Assembly (NCBI RefSeq): GCF_900168015.1
Contig: NZ_FUYR01000002.1
Span: 764,932-828,931 of the forward strand
DNA: 64,000 bases
Source of the DNA: Daejeonella lutea
GTDB lineage: Bacteria; Bacteroidota; Bacteroidia; Sphingobacteriales; Sphingobacteriaceae
Direction of reading: 5' to 3'
The notes under the pieces are model-generated. The model made no database searches and was not told the origin of the DNA. It saw only the letters and a list, made by a program, of their open reading frames with translations. The position numbers and the translations under genes are program-made. Position 1 is the stretch's first letter, and every line of letters starts with the position of its first letter. Shown here piece after piece: positions 16,701 through 25,800 of this stretch.

Positions 16701-17651
16701 TCATTTCCCCGCCAGCCATACCACATTCAACTCCGACTCATGATCCTGACCTAAAATGCCCCCATACAAATCCGGCCGCCTTGCTTTCCGGTATCTGTGG
16801 CCTCCGGCCTGGGTTAGTTTTTCCGGACTTATCGTCGCCGTCACTATCGAATCATCAAAGCTTCTGCATTCTGCTAATATATCCCCGAAAGGATCGAGTA
16901 TCATCGAACATCCGTTTTTGAGCTGATCGTCGTCCATGCCTATTGGATTCGAAAAAACCGCAAATATAGCATTGTCGTAAGCTCTGGATGGAAGCCATTT
17001 CATTAGCCAATCGCGGCCTTTCATGCCATCGAACTCCAGGCGTAATGATGTAGGATCATTTTCCCGGTTATACCATAGTTCTGGATCGACAAAACCTGCA
17101 CCGGGCCGTGTGGAAGGTGTACACATAGTTACATGCGGCATGAAAATAATATCAGCCCCAAGCAAGACTGTCGCCCTTACATTTTCAATGATATTATTGT
17201 CGTAGCAGATCAGAATGCCGCATTTCCAGCCGTGAATTTCAAAAACAGTGTAAGCATTTCCCGGATTCAGATGAGGATTGATGAACGGGTGGAGTTTTCT
17301 GTGTTTGGCAATCAGACCTGTTTTATCAACACATAGGTAAGCCTTATATAAACTATCGTCTTTTTCTTTTTCAAACAGTCCGGCGAGAATAGTGATGTTA
17401 TGTTTTGCTGCAATTTCCTGGAGCCTGATGATGCTGGGCCCTTCCGGGATGATCTCTGCAAGATCGAGCATTTGTTCTTTGTTGAGATGACGTGCGAAAG
17501 TATACCCGGTGATTGAACATTCATGAAAGGCCACAACCTGGGCTCCTTCATCTGCAGCCTTTTTGGCAAGTGTGTCTATAACAGAAAGATTATAGTCTTT
17601 GTCACCATTCCTGTTCTCGAACTGGGCGGTAGATATTTTGATTTTCTGCAT
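16701..17651 (-). CDS. Carbon-nitrogen hydrolase (nitrilase superfamily amidohydrolase)
   Basis: The start is the ATG at 17651 (MQKIKISTAQFENR), giving 316 residues; an extension to 17732 has no family character. The catalytic triad is visible as Glu44 in AFHECSITGY, Lys119 in HRKLHPF and Cys149 in GILICYDNN. The protein is cytosolic and would hydrolyse a non-peptide C-N bond (amide, nitrile or carbamoyl). The long insertion after the nucleophile (TMCTPSTRPGAGFVDPELWY) may define the substrate pocket, but the substrate cannot be named. It is transcribed alone, divergent from the dipeptide epimerase gene at 17846. Confidence 0.92.
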   Translation of the reverse strand: MQKIKISTAQFENRNGDKDYNLSVIDTLAKKAADEGAQVVAFHECSITGYTFARHLNKEQMLDLAEIIPEGPSIIRLQEIAAKHNITILAGLFEKEKDDSLYKAYLCVDKTGLIAKHRKLHPFINPHLNPGNAYTVFEIHGWKCGILICYDNNIIENVRATVLLGADIIFMPHVTMCTPSTRPGAGFVDPELWYNRENDPTSLRLEFDGMKGRDWLMKWLPSRAYDNAIFAVFSNPIGMDDDQLKNGCSMILDPFGDILAECRSFDDSIVTATISPEKLTQAGGHRYRKARRPDLYGGILGQDHESELNVVWLAGK

Positions 17652-17845
17652 GTAGTTTCGATAATTATGACTGAGGTTCGGTAATCCTGCTATTAAGCAC
17701 AGCCGAAACAAAAATAACACAGAAGAACGCAAAAATGAACAGGGATTGACGTTTTCTTGAGGAAGTATTTTAAAAAGGAAGCCTGAAATTTATTCGTATT
17801 GAAGATAATAAATTTTGTTATTTCGTACCATTAATCCCAGCCATT

Positions 17846-18859
17846 ATGAAGATCAGCTATAAGCCATTCGAACTTACCCTGAAACACCCTTTTACCATCG
17901 CAAAGTTCTCGCGTACATCAACGCCGATCATGCTAATGGAGATAAGCCATGAAGGCTTTACAGGATTTGGAGAAGCCTCTATGGTTCCCTACATGGGTGA
18001 GAACATGGAAACAGCTAATGCCTTCATGTCAAAAGTTGATTTATCGTGGCTAAAGCCTCCATTTAACTTTGATGAGGTGGTTGCTTACCTGGATAATATT
18101 GCACCCGGAAATCCCAATATAAAAGCGGCAATTGATATTGCTTTGCATGACCTGAAAGGTAAGATCGAGAACACCCCTTGTTATAAATTCTTTGGTACCG
18201 ACCCTTCTAAAATGCCTGAGACTTCTTACACGCTGGGAATCGATACGCCTGAAGTGCTGATCCAAAAGATCAAAGAAGGTGAACACTGCCACATTATTAA
18301 GGTTAAGCTTGGCCGCGATAATGATAAAGAGCTGATCAACACGATTCGTTCGGCTACTGATAAACCTCTTTTTGTGGATGCCAATCAGGGCTGGGCGGAT
18401 AAGCACCATGGGCTCGAAATGGTTAACTGGCTGCATGAGCAGGGAGTTGTATTAATTGAGCAGCCTATGGCCAAGGATGATCCTGATTCAAATGCCTGGA
18501 TCACCGAAAGAAGTCCGATTGCTATTGTAGGAGATGAGTCTGTGCAGCGCTTCGCCGATGTTGAAAAGGCGAAAGGAGTTTACCATGCGATTAATGTAAA
18601 GCTCATGAAAAGCGGGGGTATGTATGAGGGCCATCGGATGATCATGAAAGCTAAGGAGCTTGGCATGAAAGTGATGATTGGTTGTATGAGTGAAACCAGC
18701 TGTGCGACGCTGGCTGCTGCGGCCCTTGCTCCCCTGTGCGACTGGTCAGACCTTGACGGACCCTTCCTTACTAACAACAATCCGTATAAAGATCCGGAAT
18801 TCAAAAATGGTAAGTGGGTATTGAATGATGACCCGGGATTAGGTATTCGATTAAGGTAA
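17846..18859 (+). CDS. Dipeptide epimerase (enolase superfamily, L-Ala-D/L-Glu epimerase type)
   Basis: A 337-residue cytosolic enzyme of the mandelate racemase/muconate-lactonising subgroup. Catalytic lysines: Lys152 and Lys154 in the IKVKLGRD motif, and Lys252 in NVKLMKSGG. Magnesium ligands: Asp178 (VDANQGW), Glu205 (LIEQPM) and Asp230 with Glu231 (VGDESVQ). SETSCATLAA near residue 287 is typical of dipeptide epimerases. They invert the alpha-carbon of the second residue in dipeptides such as L-Ala-D-Glu during murein-peptide recycling; the exact dipeptide is not deducible. It is divergent from the nitrilase-type gene. Given the LD-carboxypeptidase at the window start, muropeptide use is plausible but not shown by linkage. 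Confidence 0.93.
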   Translation: MKISYKPFELTLKHPFTIAKFSRTSTPIMLMEISHEGFTGFGEASMVPYMGENMETANAFMSKVDLSWLKPPFNFDEVVAYLDNIAPGNPNIKAAIDIALHDLKGKIENTPCYKFFGTDPSKMPETSYTLGIDTPEVLIQKIKEGEHCHIIKVKLGRDNDKELINTIRSATDKPLFVDANQGWADKHHGLEMVNWLHEQGVVLIEQPMAKDDPDSNAWITERSPIAIVGDESVQRFADVEKAKGVYHAINVKLMKSGGMYEGHRMIMKAKELGMKVMIGCMSETSCATLAAAALAPLCDWSDLDGPFLTNNNPYKDPEFKNGKWVLNDDPGLGIRLR

Positions 18860-18882
18860 GTTCAGACCGACAGATTCCCAGT

Positions 18883-19071
18883 CTATTTCTTCCTCGTCAT
18901 TTCCCTCACGGTTTTTGCCAGCCTGATCTTGAGATAGATCAGCATGGCAAATGGCGGAGCTGCCGCAATTGCATATAAATAAAAACCATTCTTGATTGAC
19001 CAGAAAATGCAGAGGAAAAGCACGAAAAGGGCAATGTTCAGGAAAATATTAAATAGGATCTTTTTGAACAT
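18883..19071 (-). CDS. Small membrane protein, 62 residues (DUF6358-like)
   Basis: A 62-residue protein with two hydrophobic stretches (ALFVLFLCIFW and AIAAAPPFAMLIYL) and a basic C-terminus ending TVREMTRKK. I recall this shape from a Sphingobacteriaceae-specific small membrane family, but the assignment is uncertain. The start is the ATG at 19071, three bases after the rhodanese stop at 19075, so the two genes probably share a transcript. Function unknown; it could be a membrane partner of the rhodanese, which is inference. Confidence 0.75.
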   Translation of the reverse strand: MFKKILFNIFLNIALFVLFLCIFWSIKNGFYLYAIAAAPPFAMLIYLKIRLAKTVREMTRKK

Positions 19072-19074
19072 GGT

Positions 19075-19389
19075 TTAGTATACCTGCATGTCCGGATCGT
19101 ATTCTGCTGCCCAGGCTAAAATTCCACCTTTAAGGTTGTACAAGTTGGTATATCCCAGTTGCTCAAGCTGCATTACTGCGGCTGCGCTTCGTGCTCCACT
19201 GCGGCACTGCATAATTACGGGTTTGTCCTTGCTAACTTTAGAAGCTTCAACTACTAAGCCGGCCAGCGGGATATTTTCTCCGTCTATATTAGACATTTCA
19301 TATTCAAATGGCTCGCGAACATCAATAAGCTGGAAGTCTTCCTGATGATCGATTTTATGCTTTAATTCCTGTACTGTAACTTCTTTCAT
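19075..19389 (-). CDS. Single-domain rhodanese-like sulfurtransferase
   Basis: A 104-residue cytosolic protein forming one rhodanese domain, with the active cysteine in VIMQCRSGARSAAAVM and the conserved LIDVREPFEYEMSNI substrate-binding loop. Family members transfer sulfane sulfur to cyanide, thioredoxin or other thiols. It is separate from the CstB-like operon about 3.4 kb away but belongs to the same chemistry. It precedes the 62-residue membrane gene by three bases. A strong plus-strand promoter candidate lies at 19469-19497. Confidence 0.94.
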   Translation of the reverse strand: MKEVTVQELKHKIDHQEDFQLIDVREPFEYEMSNIDGENIPLAGLVVEASKVSKDKPVIMQCRSGARSAAAVMQLEQLGYTNLYNLKGGILAWAAEYDPDMQVY

Positions 19390-19468
19390 TTCCTTATAAT
19401 TTATTTTCGGTGATAATGAACCTGCAGGGCTTCTTTGAGCTTATTTACTGTTTTTTATTTCGACAAGC

Positions 19469-19497
19469 TTGTACAGATTTAATCTCTGGTATATTTG
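19469..19497 (+). promoter_or_regulatory. Bacteroidota-type promoter for the DUF4407 gene
   Basis: TTG at 19469-19471 and a perfect TATATTTG (TAnnTTTG) at 19490-19497 are separated by 18 bases, near the 19 expected. A transcript from here would have a leader of about 120 bases before the ATG at 19626. The matching -33 and -7 boxes make this one of the best promoter calls in the window. Confidence 0.6.
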
Positions 19498-19625
19498 TAT
19501 CACAAAGATATACATTTCCGCAATAATTAGTAAACTAAAGGCTTCACGGGGTGTTGCATTAAATAAAATGACACCGGTGTAACATGTTGATAAACCGGGC
19601 GTTTAATTAAATATTTCAATTTATA

Positions 19626-20744
19626 ATGAAGAAAGTCACCGATTTTTTCTGGTTCTGTTCCGGGGCGCATATTGACACCCTGAAAAGGTATCCAACTGAG
19701 CATAATAAGTATGTTGGTATCGGTGCGACCATTTTCTTTACTGCCCTCTTTGCCTCGCTGTCGGGTGGCTATGCGATGTACTTCGTATTCGCAGGTAACC
19801 CTCTTGCGGTGATATTTGCTATCCTCTTTGGACTGATATGGGGATTAGCGATTTTCAATATGGACCGTTATATCGTTGCCAGTATAAGCAAGAGCGGGAC
19901 CACAAATCAGCAAGTACTTCAGGCAACGCCTCGGATATTGCTTGCCATCATGATCGGAATTGTAATATCCAGACCATTGGAGCTAAAAATCTTCGATAAA
20001 GAGATTAGAGAGAAGCTGAAAACGAGCTATTTGAACGGGCAGCGTTCTAAGATTGACACCCTGAACAAGACTTTTGCCAACAAATACGTAACCGAGATCA
20101 ATAAGACTGCGGAGCTTAAAGCGGAAAAAGACTCGCTTGAAAAGGATATTAACCGATCCCGCTACATCCTGAACCAGGAGGTTTTTGGAGATAAGACTAA
20201 TCAAACGTCGGGTATTACAGGTTATGGCACCTACGCCAAGCAAAAGGAATCGCTTGTGGTGCAGAAAGAGCAAAGGCTTGAAACGCTCAGGAAAGAACTG
20301 GCCGGAATGGATGCTTTCTTTGCCCGGCGTAAGGATTTGGACGGCTTGTCCGATCAGAGAATGTTTAGCGGCAAGCAGCTGGACAGCCTGGCAAATGTTG
20401 CTGGCTTTGCTGACAGGAACTGGGCACTCGGGCAACTAAGCTTTAAAGAGGATGGAACCCGGGATATGGATAATTATCTTGCGATTTCCTTTATAGGCTT
20501 TTTGTTCATACTCTTTGAGTGTCTGCCGGTATTTGTGAAGTTGATGAGCAACAAGGGCCCGTATGATATTGCGCTTCAAAATGTAGATGAAACGTATATC
20601 TATAAATCAGATAAGACAAAAGACCAGGATATTGCTGTGACGGATGGGGTTCACGATACCCGCGTTACTACTGAGATCGATAAACAGAAGCAAATCGTAA
20701 CCCGAAGCTCAATAAGGGAACTCGAGCGGCATGACTGGGACTAG
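19626..20744 (+). CDS. DUF4407 membrane protein
   Basis: A 372-residue protein beginning MKKVTDFFWFCSGAHIDTLK. Two or three N-terminal membrane helices (about residues 28-60 and 62-80) are followed by IFNMDRYIVASIS, a diagnostic DUF4407 block. A charged coiled-coil-like region follows (about residues 145-255, many E, K, R and L), then another helix near residue 290. The fold looks like a membrane-anchored periplasmic or cytosolic coiled-coil protein. The family function is unknown. The C-terminal tail is soluble and charged. It is monocistronic, transcribed from the promoter near 19497. Confidence 0.88.
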   Translation: MKKVTDFFWFCSGAHIDTLKRYPTEHNKYVGIGATIFFTALFASLSGGYAMYFVFAGNPLAVIFAILFGLIWGLAIFNMDRYIVASISKSGTTNQQVLQATPRILLAIMIGIVISRPLELKIFDKEIREKLKTSYLNGQRSKIDTLNKTFANKYVTEINKTAELKAEKDSLEKDINRSRYILNQEVFGDKTNQTSGITGYGTYAKQKESLVVQKEQRLETLRKELAGMDAFFARRKDLDGLSDQRMFSGKQLDSLANVAGFADRNWALGQLSFKEDGTRDMDNYLAISFIGFLFILFECLPVFVKLMSNKGPYDIALQNVDETYIYKSDKTKDQDIAVTDGVHDTRVTTEIDKQKQIVTRSSIRELERHDWD

Positions 20745-20786
20745 CACTAGAGAACCAATAATCAGCGTATTTATAGATGAATAAGA

Positions 20787-20815
20787 TTTGCTAATTCTCG
20801 CATACACTAAATTCG
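20787..20815 (+). promoter_or_regulatory. Candidate Bacteroidota promoter for the M61-M28 operon
   Basis: TTTG at 20787-20790, a 17-base spacer and TAAATTCG at 20808-20815, one mismatch from TAnnTTTG. It would place the transcript start about 20 bases upstream of the ATG at 20843. The spacer is slightly short of the usual 19. Confidence 0.45.
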
Positions 20816-20842
20816 TATCTTCCACCCACCAATTAATCATCA

Positions 20843-22666
20843 ATGAAGCGTTTTCTACTCCTGGTATCCTGCACTATTGCAGCTCTGACAGTTTCTGCCC
20901 AAAACATTCTTAACTATACCATCTCTTTTCCAAATACGGTTCATCATGAAGCGGAAGTTACTATAGAGGTTCCAAATGTGCCCGCCGGTCCACTGACTTT
21001 CAGAATGAGCCGTTCTTCACCTGGCAGATATGCGACACATGAATTCGGGAAGAATGTTTATGGCGTTAAGGCTTCCGACAGTAAAGGCAGTCTCACGGTT
21101 ATACAAACTGCAGGTGATGTTTATCAAGTGGATAAACACAATGGAACTGTTAAGATCACTTATACAATTTATGGAAATCATGTAGACGGAACCTATCTTG
21201 GGATCGACGAAACACATGCGCATATGAACATGCCCGCAACATTTATGTGGTTTCCCGCAATGACAGAGAGGGCGATGAACATCACTTTTAATGATCTCGA
21301 AAAGTATAACTGGAAGGTTGCTACCCAGTTGAAACCAACTGGAACAAAGAACACCTTTACTGCCCCTAACCTGCAATACTTTATGGATAGCCCAACGGAA
21401 TTATCCGATTTTAAACTGGCAATTTGGAAGGATGTAAATCCTGGCAATAAGACTCAAACTGTTCGATTAAGCTCTCATGGTACTGCAGACGATCAGGCTG
21501 TGATTGATAATTATGGGAAAATGGTAGCTAAAGTGGTGGCAGAGCAAAAGGCTGTATTTGGAGAACTACCACAATTCGACAATGGTGAATATACTTTCCT
21601 TCAGGATGTAAATCCGGATAATAATGGCGACGGTATGGAGCATCGTAACTCTACGGTTATAACCAGCAGTGGTGTTAAGATTGCGGGAAATGAGGAATCT
21701 ATGCTTAGCACATTCTCTCATGAATTCTTTCACGCCTGGAATGTTGAACGCATCAGACCAAAGACGTTGGAGCCTTTTGATTTCTCTCACGCCAACATGA
21801 GCAATGAGCTCTGGTTTGCAGAAGGATTTACTCAATATTACGGTAACCTGATCTTAAAGCGCGCGGGTTTCAGAACAGATGAGCAATACAACGGGATTTT
21901 ATCAGGAATAATTAACGGAGTTTTAAATGCACCGGGCCCGAAAAGCTTCCCGGCCACTCAAATGAGCAGGCATGCAGTTTTCGTTGACGCAGGTGTTTCC
22001 GTTGATCAGAGCAATTATGCAAATATGTTTACGTCCTATTATACCTATGGTGCTTTTGTTGCACTGGGTTTGGATCTCCGCCTCCGTTCTGATTTCAATC
22101 TGACTCTTGATGATTATATGCAGGCCGTATGGAAGAAGCATGGTAAAACTGAAGTTCCTTATACGGTTCCCGATCTTCAGAATGTTTTAGCGCTCCTGAC
22201 AAGCGATAGCTTTGCTCAGGATTTCTTTAAACGATACATCGAAGGCGTCGAGAAGAATGACTACGCGAAGCTTTTAGCTCAAGCGGGATTAGAATTACGG
22301 AAAGCGTCACCTGGTAAAGCCACTATGGGTCCGTTGCGGCTTACGCTGATCTCATACACGGGAAAAAACCGCGTTGCAAATGCCACGCTAAAAGGTTCTG
22401 CATTATACGAAGCCGGAATAGACATCGGTGATTATATCCTTAAAATAGGAGAAACAAGCTTGACAGGTGCTGTCAACATTGATCAGATCACTTCACAATA
22501 TAAGCCTGGTCAGAGTGTACCTGTAACTTATGAACATAAGGGTGCGGTAAAGACCTCGACATTAACATTCCAGGAAGACAGCAGCCTAACGGTTGTTAAG
22601 GCGGAAAATCCGACACCACAGCAGACGCAATTCAGAAACAACTGGTTATCATCAAAACTAAAATAA
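20843..22666 (+). CDS. Secreted M61 family metallopeptidase with C-terminal PDZ domain
   Basis: A 607-residue protein with a signal peptide ending near VSAQ. An N-terminal beta-domain (residues about 20-190) precedes the zinc site: SHEFFHAWNVERIRPKTLEP gives HExxH (His293, Glu294, His297), and NELWFAEGFTQYYGN supplies the third-ligand glutamate. The C-terminal region about 500-590 (MGPLRLTLIS, then YEAGIDIGDYILKIGETSLT) is a PDZ domain. M61 enzymes are glycyl aminopeptidases that prefer N-terminal Gly or Ala. The stop overlaps the next start by one base (TAATG), coupling it to the M28 peptidase. Confidence 0.93.
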   Translation: MKRFLLLVSCTIAALTVSAQNILNYTISFPNTVHHEAEVTIEVPNVPAGPLTFRMSRSSPGRYATHEFGKNVYGVKASDSKGSLTVIQTAGDVYQVDKHNGTVKITYTIYGNHVDGTYLGIDETHAHMNMPATFMWFPAMTERAMNITFNDLEKYNWKVATQLKPTGTKNTFTAPNLQYFMDSPTELSDFKLAIWKDVNPGNKTQTVRLSSHGTADDQAVIDNYGKMVAKVVAEQKAVFGELPQFDNGEYTFLQDVNPDNNGDGMEHRNSTVITSSGVKIAGNEESMLSTFSHEFFHAWNVERIRPKTLEPFDFSHANMSNELWFAEGFTQYYGNLILKRAGFRTDEQYNGILSGIINGVLNAPGPKSFPATQMSRHAVFVDAGVSVDQSNYANMFTSYYTYGAFVALGLDLRLRSDFNLTLDDYMQAVWKKHGKTEVPYTVPDLQNVLALLTSDSFAQDFFKRYIEGVEKNDYAKLLAQAGLELRKASPGKATMGPLRLTLISYTGKNRVANATLKGSALYEAGIDIGDYILKIGETSLTGAVNIDQITSQYKPGQSVPVTYEHKGAVKTSTLTFQEDSSLTVVKAENPTPQQTQFRNNWLSSKLK

Positions 22667-23973
22667 TGAAGATCAATAAAATTCACGCAGGCCTCGCCGG
22701 TATTCTACTATGTGCTTCGTGCGCAGTTCAAAAGTCTGAACCTACTGTTCAGCAGGACGAAATAACACGGATCATTAACACCCTCGCATCAGATGACATG
22801 CAGGGGCGTGGTACATTTACACCCGGTATCGATAAGGCGGCAAGTTTCATAGAGGCTGAGTTTAAGAAGATTGGGTTGCAGCCATTGGCGGGTGAAAACG
22901 ATTTCAGACAGGAGTTTACCGTAACGCGGATATCGCCCGCTTTGGTGAGCGTTACTGTTGATGGTAAAAGCATCGAAGCCGCTAATATTATCACAATGTC
23001 TGAAAAAGCATTGCTTGAAATGAGTAATACCTCGGGAGCAGGTGTCGTCAAGATTGCTGCCGGTGACCAGTTTGCTCAAAAGTATACGGCTGCATTAAGT
23101 GGAAAGACACCGACACTTGTACTAGTAGATCAATCGCACTCAGCGATATTCAAACGCGTGCAGGCTCGGGCAGTCCGGGGCCGCATTGTTGAGAAAATGG
23201 GAGACAGCGGAGGCACCGTTTTCGTTCTTGGAACTACGGAAGCAGGGACATTTAATGTTAAAGCTAACAGCAAAGTGGAAAGCCTTTCTCTATTCAATGT
23301 TGCCGGAATGATACCTGGTAAATCAAAGGAAAAGGAGCTGGTTCTTTTCTCTGCGCATTACGATCATCTGGGTACGGTCGCCAGTGTCGAAGGCGATTCT
23401 ATTGCTAATGGTGCTGATGATGACGCGTCGGGCACTACTGCTGTTATATCACTCGCAAAGTATTACAAGCAGTTGAAAAATAATGAACGCACACTAATCT
23501 TTGTTGCATTTACCGCGGAAGAAATAGGTGGTTTTGGAGCACGTCATTTCTCTTCGAAGCTTAATCCGGATGATGTAGTAGCTATGTTTAACATTGAGAT
23601 GATCGGTAAGGAGTCGAAATTCGGTAAGAATGCGGCATTTATTACCGGATACGAACGCTCTGACTTTGGTGAGATACTACAAAAGAATCTTGCTGGCACC
23701 GACTTTAAATTCCATCCGGACCCATATCCTACCCAGAACCTTTTTTATAGAAGCGACAACGCCACCCTGGCGGCTCTGGGAGTTCCGGCTCATACCATCT
23801 CAACGGATCAGATTGATTCAGATAAATTCTATCATACGGTAAACGATGAGGTGGAAACTCTTGATTCGGCTAATATATGGGCGACCATCAAAGCAATAGC
23901 TCTGAGTGCGAGGAGCATTGTTGCGGGGACAGATACACCAAAACGGATTCCAAAGCTTGAGGCAAGACAATAA
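22666..23973 (+). CDS. M28 family metallopeptidase lipoprotein
   Basis: A 435-residue protein with a lipobox-like leader (ILLCASCAVQKSEP), so probably a lipoprotein. Zinc ligands are visible as FSAHYDHLG (His), GADDDASGTTAV (Asp), FTAEEIGGFGARHF (Glu pair), NIEMIGK (Asp/Glu position) and PAHTISTDQID (His). A protease-associated-like region lies between residues about 95 and 215. M28 peptidases are aminopeptidases or carboxypeptidases acting on short peptides. With the M61 gene it forms an operon of two envelope peptidases. The stop is only three bases from the convergent GNAT gene. Confidence 0.94.
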   Translation: MKINKIHAGLAGILLCASCAVQKSEPTVQQDEITRIINTLASDDMQGRGTFTPGIDKAASFIEAEFKKIGLQPLAGENDFRQEFTVTRISPALVSVTVDGKSIEAANIITMSEKALLEMSNTSGAGVVKIAAGDQFAQKYTAALSGKTPTLVLVDQSHSAIFKRVQARAVRGRIVEKMGDSGGTVFVLGTTEAGTFNVKANSKVESLSLFNVAGMIPGKSKEKELVLFSAHYDHLGTVASVEGDSIANGADDDASGTTAVISLAKYYKQLKNNERTLIFVAFTAEEIGGFGARHFSSKLNPDDVVAMFNIEMIGKESKFGKNAAFITGYERSDFGEILQKNLAGTDFKFHPDPYPTQNLFYRSDNATLAALGVPAHTISTDQIDSDKFYHTVNDEVETLDSANIWATIKAIALSARSIVAGTDTPKRIPKLEARQ

Positions 23974-23976
23974 GAA

Positions 23977-24462
23977 TTAGGAAAGTTTTTTCCGCATCAC
24001 ATAATCATTCAGAACAAACTGGTGGTATGGGATGTCTACAGTTTCAGCTATCTCGAAGCCCATTTTCTCGTAGAAACCCAGGGCAGGGTTGGCCCGGTTA
24101 ACGTTAAGCTCAACCTGCGGTATGCTTAACTCGCGGGCTATGCTAGTGAGATATTCTATAAGATTTTTTCCTGTTCCTTTCCCCTGCTCTGACGGGAGGA
24201 CATAGATCTTATGGATCTTGAGCACCGCCTCATTTTCTTTCGAATAACCGGCAAAAGCTACATTATGATTTTCTCTTTTTACCAGGATGAATTTCATTCC
24301 GCTCTGGATCTGTTGCAGAAGTGCATCTTCAGAATACATATTCTTAAGCATGAAACTGATCTGTTCGTCGGATAGGATGGGACGGTACGTCGGCCACCAG
24401 ATCTTTTCAGCGAGTTCATGAATTACCGGGATGTCATCCGCAGTCGCATTTACTATTTCCAT
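23977..24462 (-). CDS. GNAT family N-acetyltransferase
   Basis: A 161-residue cytosolic acetyltransferase. The acetyl-CoA pyrophosphate-binding loop is PSEQGKGTGKNLIEYL (Q/RxxGxG/A pattern), followed by IPQVELNVNRANPALGFYEK, which includes the typical NxxAxxFYxxxGF segment. The acceptor is unknown. It overlaps the stop of the TPK-like gene by one base (TGATG), so it is the last gene of the thiamin-locus transcript or is coupled to that gene. Nothing in the sequence links it to thiamin chemistry. Confidence 0.94.
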   Translation of the reverse strand: MEIVNATADDIPVIHELAEKIWWPTYRPILSDEQISFMLKNMYSEDALLQQIQSGMKFILVKRENHNVAFAGYSKENEAVLKIHKIYVLPSEQGKGTGKNLIEYLTSIARELSIPQVELNVNRANPALGFYEKMGFEIAETVDIPYHQFVLNDYVMRKKLS

Positions 24463-25028
24463 CAGATTTTTTCTGAAATGAATATAAATGGCTGGTCGAA
24501 CGTAAATGAATAGAAACCGTCCTTTTCGGTTTCCATGAAGTGCTCGTCTTTTGATACCAGACCGCTCGTACTTAAATTATGTATTTCATGTAGTAATTGC
24601 ACACTTTCACCAGCCGGTTGCCATTTACTGAAACCCGAGCGGACGGGAAAGATCTTTTGGTCGGCTATGAAGACCACTATGTCGATATCATCGACAAAAA
24701 GTGCGTAGTCTTTAAGCATAAACTCTGTGGTGATAATATTGACAGCCGGATATCCTTCACCAACCAGGAATTTCAGACAGTCCTCCAATGGATCCTTATC
24801 TGTTAGAATTATACGGGTGTTTTCCTGGGCTAGAAAATCTGGATTCTTCGTTAGCACGCCGTCTACCTTTAAAGCGAGTGAATCGGCCAACTCATAGATA
24901 TCCTCATGGACAATAACCGTTGGGCTCCATTCCAAAATCTGTCCCAGGTTCTCACTATCAAAGCCATCGAGGCTCATTATTAACAACGCTGGCTCTTGCT
25001 TTTCGCGGATGATGTGGTGTGAAGACAT
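24462..25028 (-). CDS. Degenerate thiamin pyrophosphokinase-like protein
   Basis: A 188-residue soluble protein. Segments match a thiamin-pyrophosphokinase (TPK) layout: a PALLIMS start strand, a central IIVHEDIYELADSLALKVDG region where TPK has the substrate-binding DGAAN...GIKPD, a RIILTDKDPLEDCLKFLVG segment resembling the D.D.TDLEKAL helix, and YPAVNIITTEF like the next strand. The catalytic GDFDS loop expected after KVD is instead VLTKNPD, and the second half shows no GGR-DH motif. If the homology is right, the kinase is inactive or does something else. The call is inference from architecture; other explanations are open. It is the third gene after the thiamin receptor. Confidence 0.45.
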   Translation of the reverse strand: MSSHHIIREKQEPALLIMSLDGFDSENLGQILEWSPTVIVHEDIYELADSLALKVDGVLTKNPDFLAQENTRIILTDKDPLEDCLKFLVGEGYPAVNIITTEFMLKDYALFVDDIDIVVFIADQKIFPVRSGFSKWQPAGESVQLLHEIHNLSTSGLVSKDEHFMETEKDGFYSFTFDQPFIFISEKI

Positions 25029-25050
25029 AAGACAAACTTAGGGATATTGG

Positions 25051-25143
25051 AATAAAGAACAATGAGCAAAGAACAAAGATTATGCCCGGCTCAGCTTCAG
25101 TTGGGCAGATGTCCTTAGTCTTTGTTCTTTGATCCTTGCTCAC
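25051..25143. repeat. Heptanucleotide hairpin element B
   Basis: The left arm (about 25051-25083) reads as heptads of the AAGAACA type (AAGAACA, ATGAGCA, AAGAACA, AAGATTA). The right arm (about 25113-25143) is their imperfect reverse complement in the same register. A GCCC...GGGC pair lies between the arms. A further pair of heptads (AAGACA type) overlaps the start codon of the TPK-like gene. The element separates thiE from that gene. Confidence 0.6.
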
Positions 25144-25149
25144 AATCTC

Positions 25150-25785
25150 TCAATGTGTCTTTCTATAAAATTCCTTTAATGCCTGCCCGGGATCTTCGGC
25201 GTGATTCACAGCCGCAGAAACAGCGATGCCGTATATGCCTGTTGAAAGCAATGAATCTACGTCACCGATATTCACACCGCCAACCGCCAGAACCGGAATG
25301 TCAAGGGAATTTTTTTGCATATTTTCTGCGATATGAGTATAGCCTGCCACACCTAAGTGGGGGTAATCATTGGGCTTTGTTGCGGTGTGGCTGAATGGTC
25401 CGCATCCAATGTAATCCACGACTCCGGAATGCGCTATTCGCTGTATATCTTCGATTGAATTTGCTGATGCGCCAAGCGTTTTTTCGTCGCTAATAATGTT
25501 GCGTATAGCAATAAAATCAGCTTCCATATTTTCAAGATGAACACCCTGCGCATCAACTTTATCAAGGAGATGATAGTGGTTGGTCAGAATGAGAGTCGCT
25601 CCCCAGTCGTCGCAGATTGAAGCAATTTGATGAAGTTCCTTTATTAGACCTTCGTCATCCTTGCTAAAACAACGGTATTGGATCCAGTTGGCACCCGCTT
25701 TACATGCTATTTCCGTTTGTTCAATATGGCTTCTTGATGGGAGGTCATGGGTGAGGTAATGTAGCTTTGAGATGTATTTTTTCAT
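25150..25785 (-). CDS. thiE: Thiamine phosphate synthase (ThiE-like)
   Basis: A 211-residue TIM-barrel enzyme of the ThiE/TenI group, which joins the pyrimidine (HMP-PP) and thiazole phosphates to form thiamin phosphate. Conserved blocks are the GANWIQYRCF strand (ThiE usually QLRxK; here an F replaces the lysine position), LILTNHYHLLDKVDAQGVHL, LGASANSIEDI, VDYIGCGPFSHTATKPND (phosphate-binding loop with TKP) and IPVLAVGGVNIGDVDSLL. The pyrimidine-side residues diverge from classical ThiE (NHYHL rather than NDxxDLA), so a TenI-like role is possible. It follows the receptor gene by 186 bases containing a palindromic repeat. Confidence 0.75.
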   Translation of the reverse strand: MKKYISKLHYLTHDLPSRSHIEQTEIACKAGANWIQYRCFSKDDEGLIKELHQIASICDDWGATLILTNHYHLLDKVDAQGVHLENMEADFIAIRNIISDEKTLGASANSIEDIQRIAHSGVVDYIGCGPFSHTATKPNDYPHLGVAGYTHIAENMQKNSLDIPVLAVGGVNIGDVDSLLSTGIYGIAVSAAVNHAEDPGQALKEFYRKTH

Positions 25786-25800
25786 AATCTAATCTTATTA

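Noticed and set aside
18050-18436. 128-residue minus-strand open frame
   Set aside because: It is antisense to the dipeptide epimerase, whose motifs are clear; shadow frame.
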